Positions 36,171 to 44,010 are shown, counted from the first letter of the stretch. The stretch: DNA of 56,123 nucleotides from an uncultured Bacteroidota bacterium (GCA_947168315.1 CAMVLL010000005.1:1-56123), one strand, 5' to 3'. Made by a program: numbers and translations. The notes: generated from the sequence alone by a model not told the origin.

Positions 36171-36664
36171 TGAAACAACTGACGATTCGTCCGGCTGTGA
36201 AGCAGGACTTGCAGCAAATCATGCCTCTGTTCGAGATTGCCCGACGATTCATGGTATCGGCAGGAAATGCGAATCAGTGGATTGATGGTTATCCACAGGA
36301 AGAACTGATCTCAGAGGAGATTGTGAAAGGTCATTGCTTTGTGATTGAGCAACAGAAAGAGATCGTTGCTACCTTTTGTTTGATCATCGGGAAAGATCCT
36401 ACCTATGATATTATTGAAGGAGGCGAATGGCTAAATGAATTGCCTTATGGAACCGTTCATCGTCTGGCTTCTAATGGGAAAATCAAAGGAATAGGGAAGG
36501 CTTGTTTCGATTGGTGCTTTGAGCAGATTCCCAATATACGGGTAGATACTCATAAAGACAATAAGGTGATGCAACGAGTTTTGGAAACGTATGGCTTTCA
36601 GTACTGTGGTATCATTTACACCCATAACGGGACGGAGCGATTAGCTTACCAATTAATGAAATAA
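36170..36664 (+). CDS. GNAT family N-acetyltransferase
   Basis: A 164-residue GCN5-related acetyltransferase that would transfer acetyl from acetyl-CoA to an unknown amine. The fold pattern is complete: N-terminal TIRPAVKQDLQQIMPLFE, a central strand GTVHRLASNG and the acetyl-CoA loop GKIKGIGKACFDWCF. DTHKDNKVMQRVLETYGFQYCGI follows, typical of the C-terminal beta-hairpin. Its ATG overlaps the eda stop codon (TGATG), so it is the last gene of the operon and translationally coupled. A terminator follows within four bases. No link between acetylation and uronate metabolism is known from sequence. Confidence 0.87.
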   Translation: MKQLTIRPAVKQDLQQIMPLFEIARRFMVSAGNANQWIDGYPQEELISEEIVKGHCFVIEQQKEIVATFCLIIGKDPTYDIIEGGEWLNELPYGTVHRLASNGKIKGIGKACFDWCFEQIPNIRVDTHKDNKVMQRVLETYGFQYCGIIYTHNGTERLAYQLMK

Positions 36665-36667
36665 AAG

Positions 36668-36703
36668 AAAGGTGTGACTTCAATATGGGTCACACCTTTT
36701 TTA
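36668..36703 (+). terminator. Rho-independent terminator of the xyl/uxu operon
   Basis: An 11-bp inverted repeat (arms AAAGGTGTGAC at 36668-36678 and GTCACACCTTT at 36689-36699) followed by further T residues, directly after the GNAT stop. The A run on the 5' side means it could also work in reverse. Confidence 0.88.
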
Positions 36704-36733
36704 TGGGGGGTGTTTATTTGTCGAGTTTTTTCT

Positions 36734-36810
36734 CTCAAAAACTTGATATTCCGGCTCAAAAACTCGATGTTTGACTTCAAAAACTCGAATTCTGAAAAGA
36801 AAAACTCGGT
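36734..36810. repeat. Four-copy 21-bp phased repeat containing AAAAACTCGA
   Basis: The core CAAAAACTYGA recurs with the first C of CTYGA at 36742, 36763, 36784 and 36805, exactly 21 bases apart each time. The fourth copy is degenerate (GAAAAACTCGG). A reversed copy, TCGAGTTTTTT, lies just upstream at 36721-36731. Only the A-tract and CTCGA are conserved; the intervening 10 bases differ. There is no coding sequence here. Confidence 0.75.
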
Positions 36811-36834
36811 TATAGATTGATTATTGTCGTATTT

Positions 36835-36867
36835 CTGTAGGGGCCTACCTTGTGTAGGCCCCTACAG
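36835..36867. repeat. Perfect 14-bp palindrome
   Basis: Arms CTGTAGGGGCCTAC (36835-36848) and GTAGGCCCCTACAG (36854-36867) with a 5-base loop, and no T run beyond TTT. It could be a dispersed palindromic repeat or a bidirectional transcription barrier. It lies in the 583-base gene-free region between the uxu operon and the LRR gene, which otherwise holds the 21-bp repeats and smaller palindromes. Confidence 0.8.
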
Positions 36868-36999
36868 TTTATGTTATCATTCTCGTTAACGTTCTCGTTA
36901 AATTCCCCCTATGCACTGAAATTAAAAAATAGCCTTCACCTTCACCGATTTTATAATTCGCTTATAATCAAACAATTGCAAAGTCGAAAAAATCAAAAA

Positions 37000-37020
37000 G
37001 GTGAACCCTTAGGGTTCACC
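37000..37020. repeat. Perfect 10-bp palindrome
   Basis: Arms GGTGAACCCT and AGGGTTCACC around a single T. It lies downstream of the related direct text CCTTCACCTTCACC (36933-36946). Shorter palindromes follow at 37083-37100 (GGCCT/AGGCC) and 37124-37136 (ACCAC/GTGGT). No gene was recognised between 36704 and 37247. Confidence 0.7.
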
Positions 37021-37247
37021 AGGCCGAAAATCTATAATTTACCCTTTGCAGATAATTTGAAATAATTGCATTTTTAGCACGGGCCTTCACAAGTAGGCCG
37101 TCTAACTGATGTGTAACATTCAAACCACGATGTGGTGATAAAAAAGTAAATGAGATTCGAAAAAAATCAAAAAAGAATTTAAAAAACAAGATATATTTAT
37201 TAACTTGCAATCCAAATAGTTATGCGACAAATAAAACCATATAGCCT

Positions 37248-39566
37248 ATGAAAACCCTCAAGAATTTACTTTACCTGTGCATTCTTGCAGTGCTTGCAGC
37301 CTGCTCAGAGGATGCGTTTGTTCCTCAATCGGAGGAAATCCCAGCCCTTGGTAGTGGCTCCGTTGATTTTATTAGCATGACGGTTCCCGACATCGAGATT
37401 GACAATGCGACGACCCGATCGAAACTAATTGATGACGGTACGGAACTGAAGTTTGTTTGGCAGGAGAACGATGCCATTGGTGTGGTACCTTTGAACGGAC
37501 GTCCTCTTTCATTCCCCATCCATGCCGAGAATGCTCAGAAGAATACGGCTGTATTCGACGGTGGTGACTGGGCTTTGAAGACAAGCACCAAGTATGCGGC
37601 GTTCTTCCCCATCAAGAAAGATAATCAGAACACGGATATCAAGAACATCGCCTTCGACTATGAAGGACAGACGGAGACTAATTATGCAAAGTTCGACTTC
37701 CTTGCCACAGGTGCCGTTCAACCGAAGGACGGTGCGGTGAAGTTCACAATGCAACGTCTGTCTGCTATTTTGAAAATAAGAATTACCATGCCGGCCGGCA
37801 GTTACGGTCGCTACGGTACACTGATTCCAAACAAGACACTTTTCAACGTGAAAGGAACGCTCGACCTTTCGGGTAGTGAACCGAAATATAACGTTACAGG
37901 AAAAGCAAAGTTCATCCATACGCAGTTGAATGCAGACAAGACCTCTTCCAGTGAATGGATATATGAGGTGTATATGATGATACCTGCCACCGACTTGTCG
38001 GATCAGCCATTGACTTTCAGCATTACTTCGGACAAGGGGCTTGCCTATGAGGCATTTTTGCAAGGGAAGAACTTTGAGGCCGGCAAGGCTTACCTACTTG
38101 AGGCTACAGCCAGTGATGCCCAGATTACGAATGCCAATCTGATTGCGGCTGCCGAAAGTGACAATTCGATTACCTTTGAAAAAGAGTCCGGTAAGGTAAA
38201 CGTGAATAACGCTACCAACCAGACATTGCTTAAGCAAGTGAAGAAAATAAATGTGATTTCCAAAAACGATTCGACAGTCTGCAAACAGATAGGTTACTTC
38301 CCTGCTCTGGAAAGATTGGATTGTAGCAACAACGGAATAACTTCATTGGATATTTCAAAGAACAAAGCATTAACTTATCTGGATTGCAGCAACAATATAT
38401 TGACTTCTTTGGATGTCTCATATAATACGAATTTAAAATATTTGTATTGTTACAGTAATTATTTAACATCTTTGGATGTATCGAACAATTTGGCACTAAC
38501 ATATTTTCGTTGCTACTCCAATCAGTTGACTTCGCTGGATATATCGAACAATTTAGCACTATTACATTTAAATTGCTCAACCAATCAGTTGACTTCGCTG
38601 GATGTATCGAACAATTTGGCACTAGGATTTCTCCGATGCTCATCCAATCAGTTGACTTCACTTGATTTGTCGAACAATACAGAATTGAATACTTTAAACT
38701 GTAGCTCCAACCAATTGACTTCGTTAGATGTCTCGAACAATACGGCACTGCAAACTTTAAATTGTGAGCTTAACCAGATAACCGCATTGGATGTCTCGAA
38801 CAACACGGAATTGGAAGTTTTTCATTGTGGGTCTAACCAGATAACCGCATTGGATGTGTCGAACAATACGAAATTGACTTATATGACCTGCAACTCCAAT
38901 CAGCTAACTTCGTTAGATGTCTCGAACAATACAGCACTGACAGGTTTGTATTGTCAGTTTAACCAGTTGGCTTCGTTAGATGTCTCGAACAATACGGCAC
39001 TGCAAAATTTGTATTGTGAGTCTAACCAGATAACCGCATTGGATGTCTCGAACAACACGGAATTGGAAATTTTTTATTGTGGGTCTAACCAGATAACCGC
39101 ATTGGATGTCTCGAACAATACGAAATTGACTTATTTAGACTGTTCCGACAATCAGTTGAGAACATTTACGGTAACAAATCATCCTTCTCTTAAATTATTA
39201 TTGATACAGAACAACCCAAACTTAGCCTCGTTGAATTGTACAAATAATGTTTTAGAGAGATTGGTTGTAGATCGATGCCCAAACCTTTCAGTACTAGAAT
39301 GTCAAGGGAATAATCTCAACTCTTTGAATGTATCTTCCTTAACAAATCTGTCAGTATTGGGCTGTTACGACAACTTGATGCAAGAATTGGATATCAGAAA
39401 TAATACGTTGTTAAAAAGACAATTTATTGCATGCGGCAGACAATGGACTGACAGCAACAAGACCAGTAATCAGATATTGACTCTTTACGTTACTTCTGAA
39501 AATTCCGGTGTTTTACCTTCACAAACAACATTAAATAGTTATGTTCAAGTTGTAGTACAGGATTAA
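37248..39566 (+). CDS. Lipoprotein with fimbrillin-like domain and 21-residue leucine-rich repeats
   Basis: A 772-residue surface-type lipoprotein. The signal ends in a lipobox (CILAVLAACSE, Cys at about residue 19). Residues about 35-295 resemble fimbrillin-like domains of Bacteroidales (DNATTRSKLIDDGTELKFVW, TMQRLSAILKIRITMPAG). From residue 354 to 647 there are 14 consecutive 21-residue repeats of the form LTxLxCSxNQLTSLDVSNNTA. Degenerate repeats follow to about 735, with no C-terminal sorting domain seen. LRR proteins of this BspA/internalin type are commonly adhesins; function here is inferred. The repeat codons are unusually similar at DNA level (see the repeat entry). It is a single-gene unit with a terminator downstream. 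Confidence 0.88.
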   Translation: MKTLKNLLYLCILAVLAACSEDAFVPQSEEIPALGSGSVDFISMTVPDIEIDNATTRSKLIDDGTELKFVWQENDAIGVVPLNGRPLSFPIHAENAQKNTAVFDGGDWALKTSTKYAAFFPIKKDNQNTDIKNIAFDYEGQTETNYAKFDFLATGAVQPKDGAVKFTMQRLSAILKIRITMPAGSYGRYGTLIPNKTLFNVKGTLDLSGSEPKYNVTGKAKFIHTQLNADKTSSSEWIYEVYMMIPATDLSDQPLTFSITSDKGLAYEAFLQGKNFEAGKAYLLEATASDAQITNANLIAAAESDNSITFEKESGKVNVNNATNQTLLKQVKKINVISKNDSTVCKQIGYFPALERLDCSNNGITSLDISKNKALTYLDCSNNILTSLDVSYNTNLKYLYCYSNYLTSLDVSNNLALTYFRCYSNQLTSLDISNNLALLHLNCSTNQLTSLDVSNNLALGFLRCSSNQLTSLDLSNNTELNTLNCSSNQLTSLDVSNNTALQTLNCELNQITALDVSNNTELEVFHCGSNQITALDVSNNTKLTYMTCNSNQLTSLDVSNNTALTGLYCQFNQLASLDVSNNTALQNLYCESNQITALDVSNNTELEIFYCGSNQITALDVSNNTKLTYLDCSDNQLRTFTVTNHPSLKLLLIQNNPNLASLNCTNNVLERLVVDRCPNLSVLECQGNNLNSLNVSSLTNLSVLGCYDNLMQELDIRNNTLLKRQFIACGRQWTDSNKTSNQILTLYVTSENSGVLPSQTTLNSYVQVVVQD
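38307..39188 (+). repeat. Fourteen 63-bp tandem repeats inside the LRR gene, with a 252-bp higher-order duplication
   Basis: Each 63-bp unit encodes one 21-residue LRR. Units 8-10 recur as units 12-14: 38741-38882 and 38993-39134 align without gaps over 142 bases with 8 mismatches, exactly four units (252 bp) apart. All unit boundaries remain in frame. Confidence 0.92.
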
Positions 39567-39590
39567 CAGAAAAAGAGATTTAATAATAAT

Positions 39591-39625
39591 ACCGGCCGTA
39601 CCCAACAGTACGGCCGGTGTCTTTT
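39591..39625 (+). terminator. Rho-independent terminator after the LRR gene
   Basis: An 11-bp inverted repeat (arms ACCGGCCGTAC at 39591-39601 and GTACGGCCGGT at 39608-39618) with a 6-base loop, followed by GTCTTTT. It lies between two convergent genes. Confidence 0.85.
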
Positions 39626-39652
39626 GGGAAATATAAAGTCTAAATAGTAGAT

Positions 39653-40900
39653 TTATTCTCCGTTATACTCTCCGATAAAGAAGATGGTATTGGTACTTAC
39701 TTCAGAGATGATATAAACGAACGGATGGTCAGCATGAAATTCAAGGACTTGAGGTACAACGGTTGGTCCTGCAGCGCTCAAAGCTGTTATTGCTGTTGCA
39801 GCAGCTGCTTCTGTACCTTCTTCATTTGTTTCGATAAATGATTTGTGGATCACTTGTGAGATATATGTTGGCGTTGTACAGAACTTACTGAAGTCTGATG
39901 CATTTCCATCAAAAGCGGAAGACATTCCCATGGATGAAAGAACTCTTTCCAATCTGAATCTGGATTCGGTCTTGAATCGAGGTATTTTAACATCAACTTT
40001 ATTTCCATAAAGCTTAAGCTCGGTATACCAGTTCTCATTCTGAATACTTTCAACGATATCATCCGTTGTTTTGCCTTCATTAGGCAAAAGGATGGTCATG
40101 TTATAAGCTCTATTGCCATATGGGAGTCGAAGAATCTGACAAATGCCATTACTCCCATATTCAAAGTCTTTCTCTTGGTGCATTAACTCCACTTTCTTTT
40201 CTTTGCCGGACGCCAAAGTGAATTTTTCGCTCTTTGTATCCTTCTTATCGAACTTCTTTGTCCATACGCCCTTGAAATAGATGGCATTCAGCAAGACGGC
40301 GGCAGAAGCCGGGTCGAGACTCTCAAGGATAGTCGGGATGAGGTTATTGGTATGATTGGCACACCAGTCGTTGATGTGTTTCAAAGCACTGGGTGACGAG
40401 AAATCGAGGTTCTCCACTTGTGCATCATAATAATCCTTTGTGGTCTTGATGAATTCCTCATAGAGCTTATAATTCTGATTAACCTCCACGGCATTGGCAA
40501 TGGACAGTTTTGTCGATGGATCCAACTTCCCTGATTCATCAATCATCTTCCGACAAAAGGCATTCATACTTTCTACATCATCTGTGCCAAGAACTTTGCA
40601 GATCTCCTCTTTGGTTTGTCCATCTGCGCCGTTGTTCAGCATCCCCAGTGCGTATGTAACGCTTAAGGGTGAAATCATAAAACTTTTCCCTTCAGCTAAA
40701 TCGTCCCTGACTTTCTCGAAGAGATTAAATGCGAATGCGTTACTATTGGTAACCATTTCCTGTTCACTACGTGTGAGCACGATATCCTTGCGCTCAATAA
40801 GCTCTCCGTCGTAAATAAGGTCTTCTCCTTCACTGTTGCAAGAGGTGAGGAAAGGACACAGCATGAGAGCAACCATCATAAATCTTGTAAATGTTCTCAT
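39653..40900 (-). CDS. Serpin family protease inhibitor (lipoprotein)
   Basis: A 415-residue serpin with a lipoprotein signal (MMVALMLCPFLTSC, Cys at about residue 21), so it should be anchored in the outer or inner membrane facing outward. The full serpin core is present: NSNAFAFNLFEKV, FMISPLSVTYALGMLNNGADG, AVLLNAIYFKGVWTKKF, and near the C-terminus HADHPFVYIISE and IFFIGEYN. The hinge EEGTEAAAATA has small residues at P14-P9, the pattern of inhibitory serpins. The reactive loop after it (ITALSAAGPTVVPQVLEF) lacks Lys and Arg, so trypsin-like targets are unlikely. Elastase-like or papain-like proteases fit better. P1 cannot be fixed without structure. It has no operon partner. Confidence 0.94.
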   Translation of the reverse strand: MRTFTRFMMVALMLCPFLTSCNSEGEDLIYDGELIERKDIVLTRSEQEMVTNSNAFAFNLFEKVRDDLAEGKSFMISPLSVTYALGMLNNGADGQTKEEICKVLGTDDVESMNAFCRKMIDESGKLDPSTKLSIANAVEVNQNYKLYEEFIKTTKDYYDAQVENLDFSSPSALKHINDWCANHTNNLIPTILESLDPASAAVLLNAIYFKGVWTKKFDKKDTKSEKFTLASGKEKKVELMHQEKDFEYGSNGICQILRLPYGNRAYNMTILLPNEGKTTDDIVESIQNENWYTELKLYGNKVDVKIPRFKTESRFRLERVLSSMGMSSAFDGNASDFSKFCTTPTYISQVIHKSFIETNEEGTEAAAATAITALSAAGPTVVPQVLEFHADHPFVYIISEVSTNTIFFIGEYNGE

Positions 40901-40937
40901 AGAATAATACTTTAAGTGTTATATCTTCTTAAAGCAT

Positions 40938-40976
40938 AAAAAAGTAGGAATACTGCTTTTGGTATCCCTACTTTTA
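40938..40976 (-). terminator. Terminator after the Gfo/Idh/MocA gene
   Basis: On the minus strand GTAGGGATA pairs with TATTCCTAC (one G-U pair), flanked by AAAA and TTTTTT, 16 bases beyond the oxidoreductase stop at 40992. It separates it from the serpin gene transcribed in the same direction. The A/T flanks suggest it may act both ways. Confidence 0.8.
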
Positions 40977-40991
40977 TGATAAATTAACAAA

Positions 40992-42371
40992 TTAGCCTCT
41001 TCTGTCCAAATAAGGTAGTTTGTATGGTCTACGATAATCGTAATAGTACAATCGGTGAGCGAATGCTTCCTTATCGTTGTTCTCGAACTTCAGTGTTGCT
41101 GGATTCCAACGAACCGGACGACCTAACTCGCGGGCGATATTGAACAAGCAGCATAGAGTATTCGTGCTGGTTCCGTACTCAACCGGAGCAATCGGATCCT
41201 TATGTTCGCGGATGGCATCGATAAAGTTCTGCATGTGAGGAGCACTAATCTCGTACTGTCCTTCTTCAATCTTCTTCTCTTCTTTCTTCAGAAGTTTTGG
41301 ATCAGAACATTCGATATAGCCACGAGCAACCTTCAACCAACCCTTGTCGCCAATAAATTGGATACCCTTTGCATCTGGCTTATCCTCACGGAACGGCTGG
41401 TCGGTCATTACGACACCATTTGCATAATTCATGGTTGCATACTTCGTGCCCTTGTATCCCTTTGGAATATATTCAATAGGTCCTGAACCATCCATGCCCA
41501 ACGCTGCCTGAGCGATATCGTACATGTGAGCACCCCAGTCAGCAGGATAACCGTTACCTGTCTCCTGATACCAGCGCCATGCACCCCACAGCTTCTCGTT
41601 TTCCTCAGGATCCAAAGAAATTGGAGGACACAGATCTGGATGATAGTGAATCTTCGGGTCGTTCAACGGACCTAACCATTGGTTGAAGTTCAGGTTTGCA
41701 GGAACCGGCATCTCTGGCAAGTTCAGTGGAGTAGGAGGATCTCCAACAGTTACATATACCTTATCAATATGGCCGATAGCTTTTTCGCGTACCAACTTGA
41801 TGGCTTGTTGGAACTCTGCGCTTGAACGCTGCTGGCTTCCCATCTGCAAGATACGATCGTTGTCACGAACGGCAGCCTGCACAGCCAAACCTTCGGTGAT
41901 AGTGTAAGCCAATGGCTTTTGGCAATATACATCCTTACCTGCCTGAAGTGAGTGGATGGCGATTAATGCGTGCCAATGGTCCGGAGTTGCAATCTCGATG
42001 GCGTCGATATCCTTTCGCTCGAGCAAATCTTCATAGTATTCAAATAAGTCGCAACGCTCGTTTTGGTTCGTGCTCTTCTGCCAAGCAGCTACTCTGCGGC
42101 GGAAACGCTCACGTTTGATGGAGTCTACGTCACATCCTGCTGCAACTTGAACACCCGGACAAGTTGAGAAACTTCTGAAGTCACTCAATCCTTGTTGTCC
42201 CAAACCAATCACACCCAATACTACACGGTCGCTCGGTGCAATCCGAACCCCGCTAGCGGTCTTCCAGCTTGGAAGAATCGTCAAACTGGCAAGTCCCAAG
42301 GCAGAAAGAGATAAGAAATCTCTTCTTGAAATGTCGCCTTTAAAACGATTTTGTTTATTTTCTTTTTTCAT
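40992..42371 (-). CDS. Gfo/Idh/MocA family oxidoreductase with Tat signal
   Basis: A 459-residue NAD(P)-dependent oxidoreductase exported in folded form. The N-terminus has a twin-arginine signal (SRRDFLSLSALGLASLTIL). A Rossmann domain follows (VVLGVIGLGQQGLSDF) with the family's lysine motif in CQKPLAYTITEG, and QMGSQQRSSAEFQQA. The C-terminal alpha/beta domain includes WLGPLNDPKIHYHPD and DWGAHMYDIAQAALGMDG. Bacteroidetes encode many such Tat-exported members, some acting as glycosidases or sugar epimerases through NAD-assisted redox; the substrate here is unknown. It lies 37 bases downstream of the serine hydrolase gene and is probably co-transcribed. Confidence 0.92.
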   Translation of the reverse strand: MKKENKQNRFKGDISRRDFLSLSALGLASLTILPSWKTASGVRIAPSDRVVLGVIGLGQQGLSDFRSFSTCPGVQVAAGCDVDSIKRERFRRRVAAWQKSTNQNERCDLFEYYEDLLERKDIDAIEIATPDHWHALIAIHSLQAGKDVYCQKPLAYTITEGLAVQAAVRDNDRILQMGSQQRSSAEFQQAIKLVREKAIGHIDKVYVTVGDPPTPLNLPEMPVPANLNFNQWLGPLNDPKIHYHPDLCPPISLDPEENEKLWGAWRWYQETGNGYPADWGAHMYDIAQAALGMDGSGPIEYIPKGYKGTKYATMNYANGVVMTDQPFREDKPDAKGIQFIGDKGWLKVARGYIECSDPKLLKKEEKKIEEGQYEISAPHMQNFIDAIREHKDPIAPVEYGTSTNTLCCLFNIARELGRPVRWNPATLKFENNDKEAFAHRLYYYDYRRPYKLPYLDRRG

Positions 42372-42408
42372 GGAATGATATTAAATAAAATTTGAATGTA
42401 TTTTTACT

Positions 42409-43509
42409 TTAAATAGCAGGTAAGATATAGTCCCAGATAAAGTTAAACTCCTTTTGCATGTCGTCTACCTTCGCTGTAACGATAATGACAGCATCTTTAT
42501 CCGGATGGATCAAGATACCTTGGCCTTGCATTCCGTCGGCACGGAATCCATTATGGCGACTGCGCCACATCTGGTAGCCGTATCCTTGTACCCAGTCACT
42601 GTTCTTTTTATTGAGTTTATCTTGTTCCACCTTCTCAGGAGTTGAACCTGCTGGTCGGCTATCCACCTGTTTCTTGGTCATTTCCTTTACCCATTTCTTT
42701 GGAATGACTTGGTTCTTTCCCCATTTACCATTTTGTAAGATGAGTAATCCCACCTTTGCCAGGTCTTCAGTCTTGAGGTATAAGCCCCAACCACCGCAAT
42801 TGATTTTTTCTGGGCTCTCGTCCCAACGTGGAGCATCAATGCCTAGTGGAGTGAAAAGACGTGGACCAAGGTAGTCGACTACTTTCTGGCCGGTCACCTT
42901 CTGAACAATGGCGGACAACATGTAAGTTCCCAGACTGTTGTAACAGAAATAGCTACCTGGTTTGTGCTCGACAGGATGAGCCAAGAACTTGGCAGCCCAG
43001 CTCACATCTCTATCATCTCCTCTAAAAGATGGTTCGGAATCATGGCCACAACTCATCGTGAGCAGATCGCGGATGGTGATCGCTTTCAGTTTTTTGCTTG
43101 GCTTTTCAGGCAATTCGTTCGGAAAGAACGAAACCAGCTTGTCGCTAAGCTTGATGTAACCCTCGTTGATGGCAAGTCCTACGGCAATGGATGTGAAAGT
43201 CTTGCTGACCGACCACAGGACATGTGGTTTGTCGGGCGCACCCTCGCTCATATACCTTTCGTAAATGACATTTCCTTTCTTAACAACCATGATGCTGTGG
43301 ATGTCCATATCAGCATTTTGAATGGCTTTTACGTAGTTGTCCATCGCTTCAGTCAAAGCTTTTGGAGTCTCTTTGCGTGGTAATTTGTTGATAACCTCAG
43401 TATTAGATGCCGTTTGAGTGTCGGATGGGTTCTTTGAGTTGCCGCCGCATGAGGTCATAAGTAAGACTGCAAGACAAACCCCCATCATCGTTTTGAATTT
43501 TAAAAGCAT
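42409..43509 (-). CDS. Serine hydrolase of the beta-lactamase/penicillin-binding-protein-like superfamily (lipoprotein)
   Basis: A 366-residue lipoprotein (MTSCGGNSKN, Cys at about residue 21) with the class C beta-lactamase fold. The nucleophile motif S-x-x-K is in VLWSVSKTFTS, the second conserved tyrosine block is YFCYNSLGTYML, and the third region is near DGMQGQGILIHP. Such proteins are mostly esterases, D-aminopeptidases or transpeptidase-like enzymes. Antibiotic resistance should not be assumed, since the third motif differs from the K-T/S-G of true beta-lactamases. It is upstream of the Gfo/Idh/MocA gene on the same strand. The preceding 650 bases hold no gene. Confidence 0.88.
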   Translation of the reverse strand: MLLKFKTMMGVCLAVLLMTSCGGNSKNPSDTQTASNTEVINKLPRKETPKALTEAMDNYVKAIQNADMDIHSIMVVKKGNVIYERYMSEGAPDKPHVLWSVSKTFTSIAVGLAINEGYIKLSDKLVSFFPNELPEKPSKKLKAITIRDLLTMSCGHDSEPSFRGDDRDVSWAAKFLAHPVEHKPGSYFCYNSLGTYMLSAIVQKVTGQKVVDYLGPRLFTPLGIDAPRWDESPEKINCGGWGLYLKTEDLAKVGLLILQNGKWGKNQVIPKKWVKEMTKKQVDSRPAGSTPEKVEQDKLNKKNSDWVQGYGYQMWRSRHNGFRADGMQGQGILIHPDKDAVIIVTAKVDDMQKEFNFIWDYILPAI

Positions 43510-43663
43510 AACTTAATATTTTATGATTAGGAACAATATATTTTTTGTAAATATAAGGAATTATCCTTTAAAAAATGTTCCATGTGGTAATTTTTTTGTG
43601 AAGAGATTCATGGTTGAACCGAAAATAAGATGCCCAACATGCAGGAAGATAGTTGTATATGAA

Positions 43664-43745
43664 TGGGAAACTCAACTTTTTGTCTCAATTATTTAGATAA
43701 AAAATCTATACAATCAAATTTTTGTAAAAACAAAAAAGTTTCCCA
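43664..43745. repeat. Nested inverted repeats in the gene-free region before nrdD
   Basis: Outer arms TGGGAAACT (43664-43672) and AGTTTCCCA (43737-43745) are perfect complements 64 bases apart and enclose a smaller hairpin TAGAT/ATCTA (about 43693-43708). The region 43510-44035 has no convincing open reading frame. Confidence 0.5.
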
Positions 43746-43808
43746 AATTGATATTTTGATGTTAACAACTTCTTAAACTATTTTCTCTATTTGGTGAATG
43801 GAAAAGTC

Positions 43809-43902
43809 TATTTTTGTGTTGAAATTCATTCATTATTCAAGGGGATCCAAGGGCTGTCGAATAAAGGGAGTAAAATAAGTTTATACTCCACTAACTTTTT
43901 TT
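43809..43902 (+). ncRNA. Candidate small RNA (tentative)
   Basis: An exact TAnnTTTG element (TATTTTTG, 43809-43816) is followed about 50 bases later by a hairpin (GGAGTA 43867-43872, TACTCC 43884-43889) and a run of seven T (43896-43902). Together they would define a roughly 80-base transcript inside the 653-base gene-free region. The -33 spacing is poor (TTTG only 15 bases upstream) and six bases separate stem and T run, so this is a low-confidence call. Confidence 0.25.
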
Positions 43903-44010
43903 AGTCGAATGACCGAATAATAATCATTTGATAATAAATTGATTAATTTTGTTGTGTTCTTGTATTACTCAATAAGGCCCAAAAAGTTGGTGTAAAAAAC
44001 TTCTTTTTTT

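Noticed and set aside
36734-36810. 21-bp repeats considered as a CRISPR array
   Set aside because: Only about 10-12 bases are conserved per unit, the spacers are about 10 bases, and no cas gene is nearby.
36850-37065. Small open frames in the repeat-rich gap before the LRR gene
   Set aside because: They cross perfect palindromes, have biased composition, and show no conserved motif.
37509-38063. 184-codon minus-strand open frame opposite the LRR/fimbrillin gene
   Set aside because: It is antisense to a well-defined lipoprotein and has no recognisable motif.
38307-39188. 63-bp repeats considered as a CRISPR or non-coding satellite
   Set aside because: The repeats are in frame and encode canonical leucine-rich repeats in a long lipoprotein gene.
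42409-43509. Beta-lactamase conferring drug resistance
   Set aside because: It has the S-x-x-K fold but no typical K-T/S-G motif, and it belongs to the broad serine hydrolase/esterase group. Resistance is not supported.
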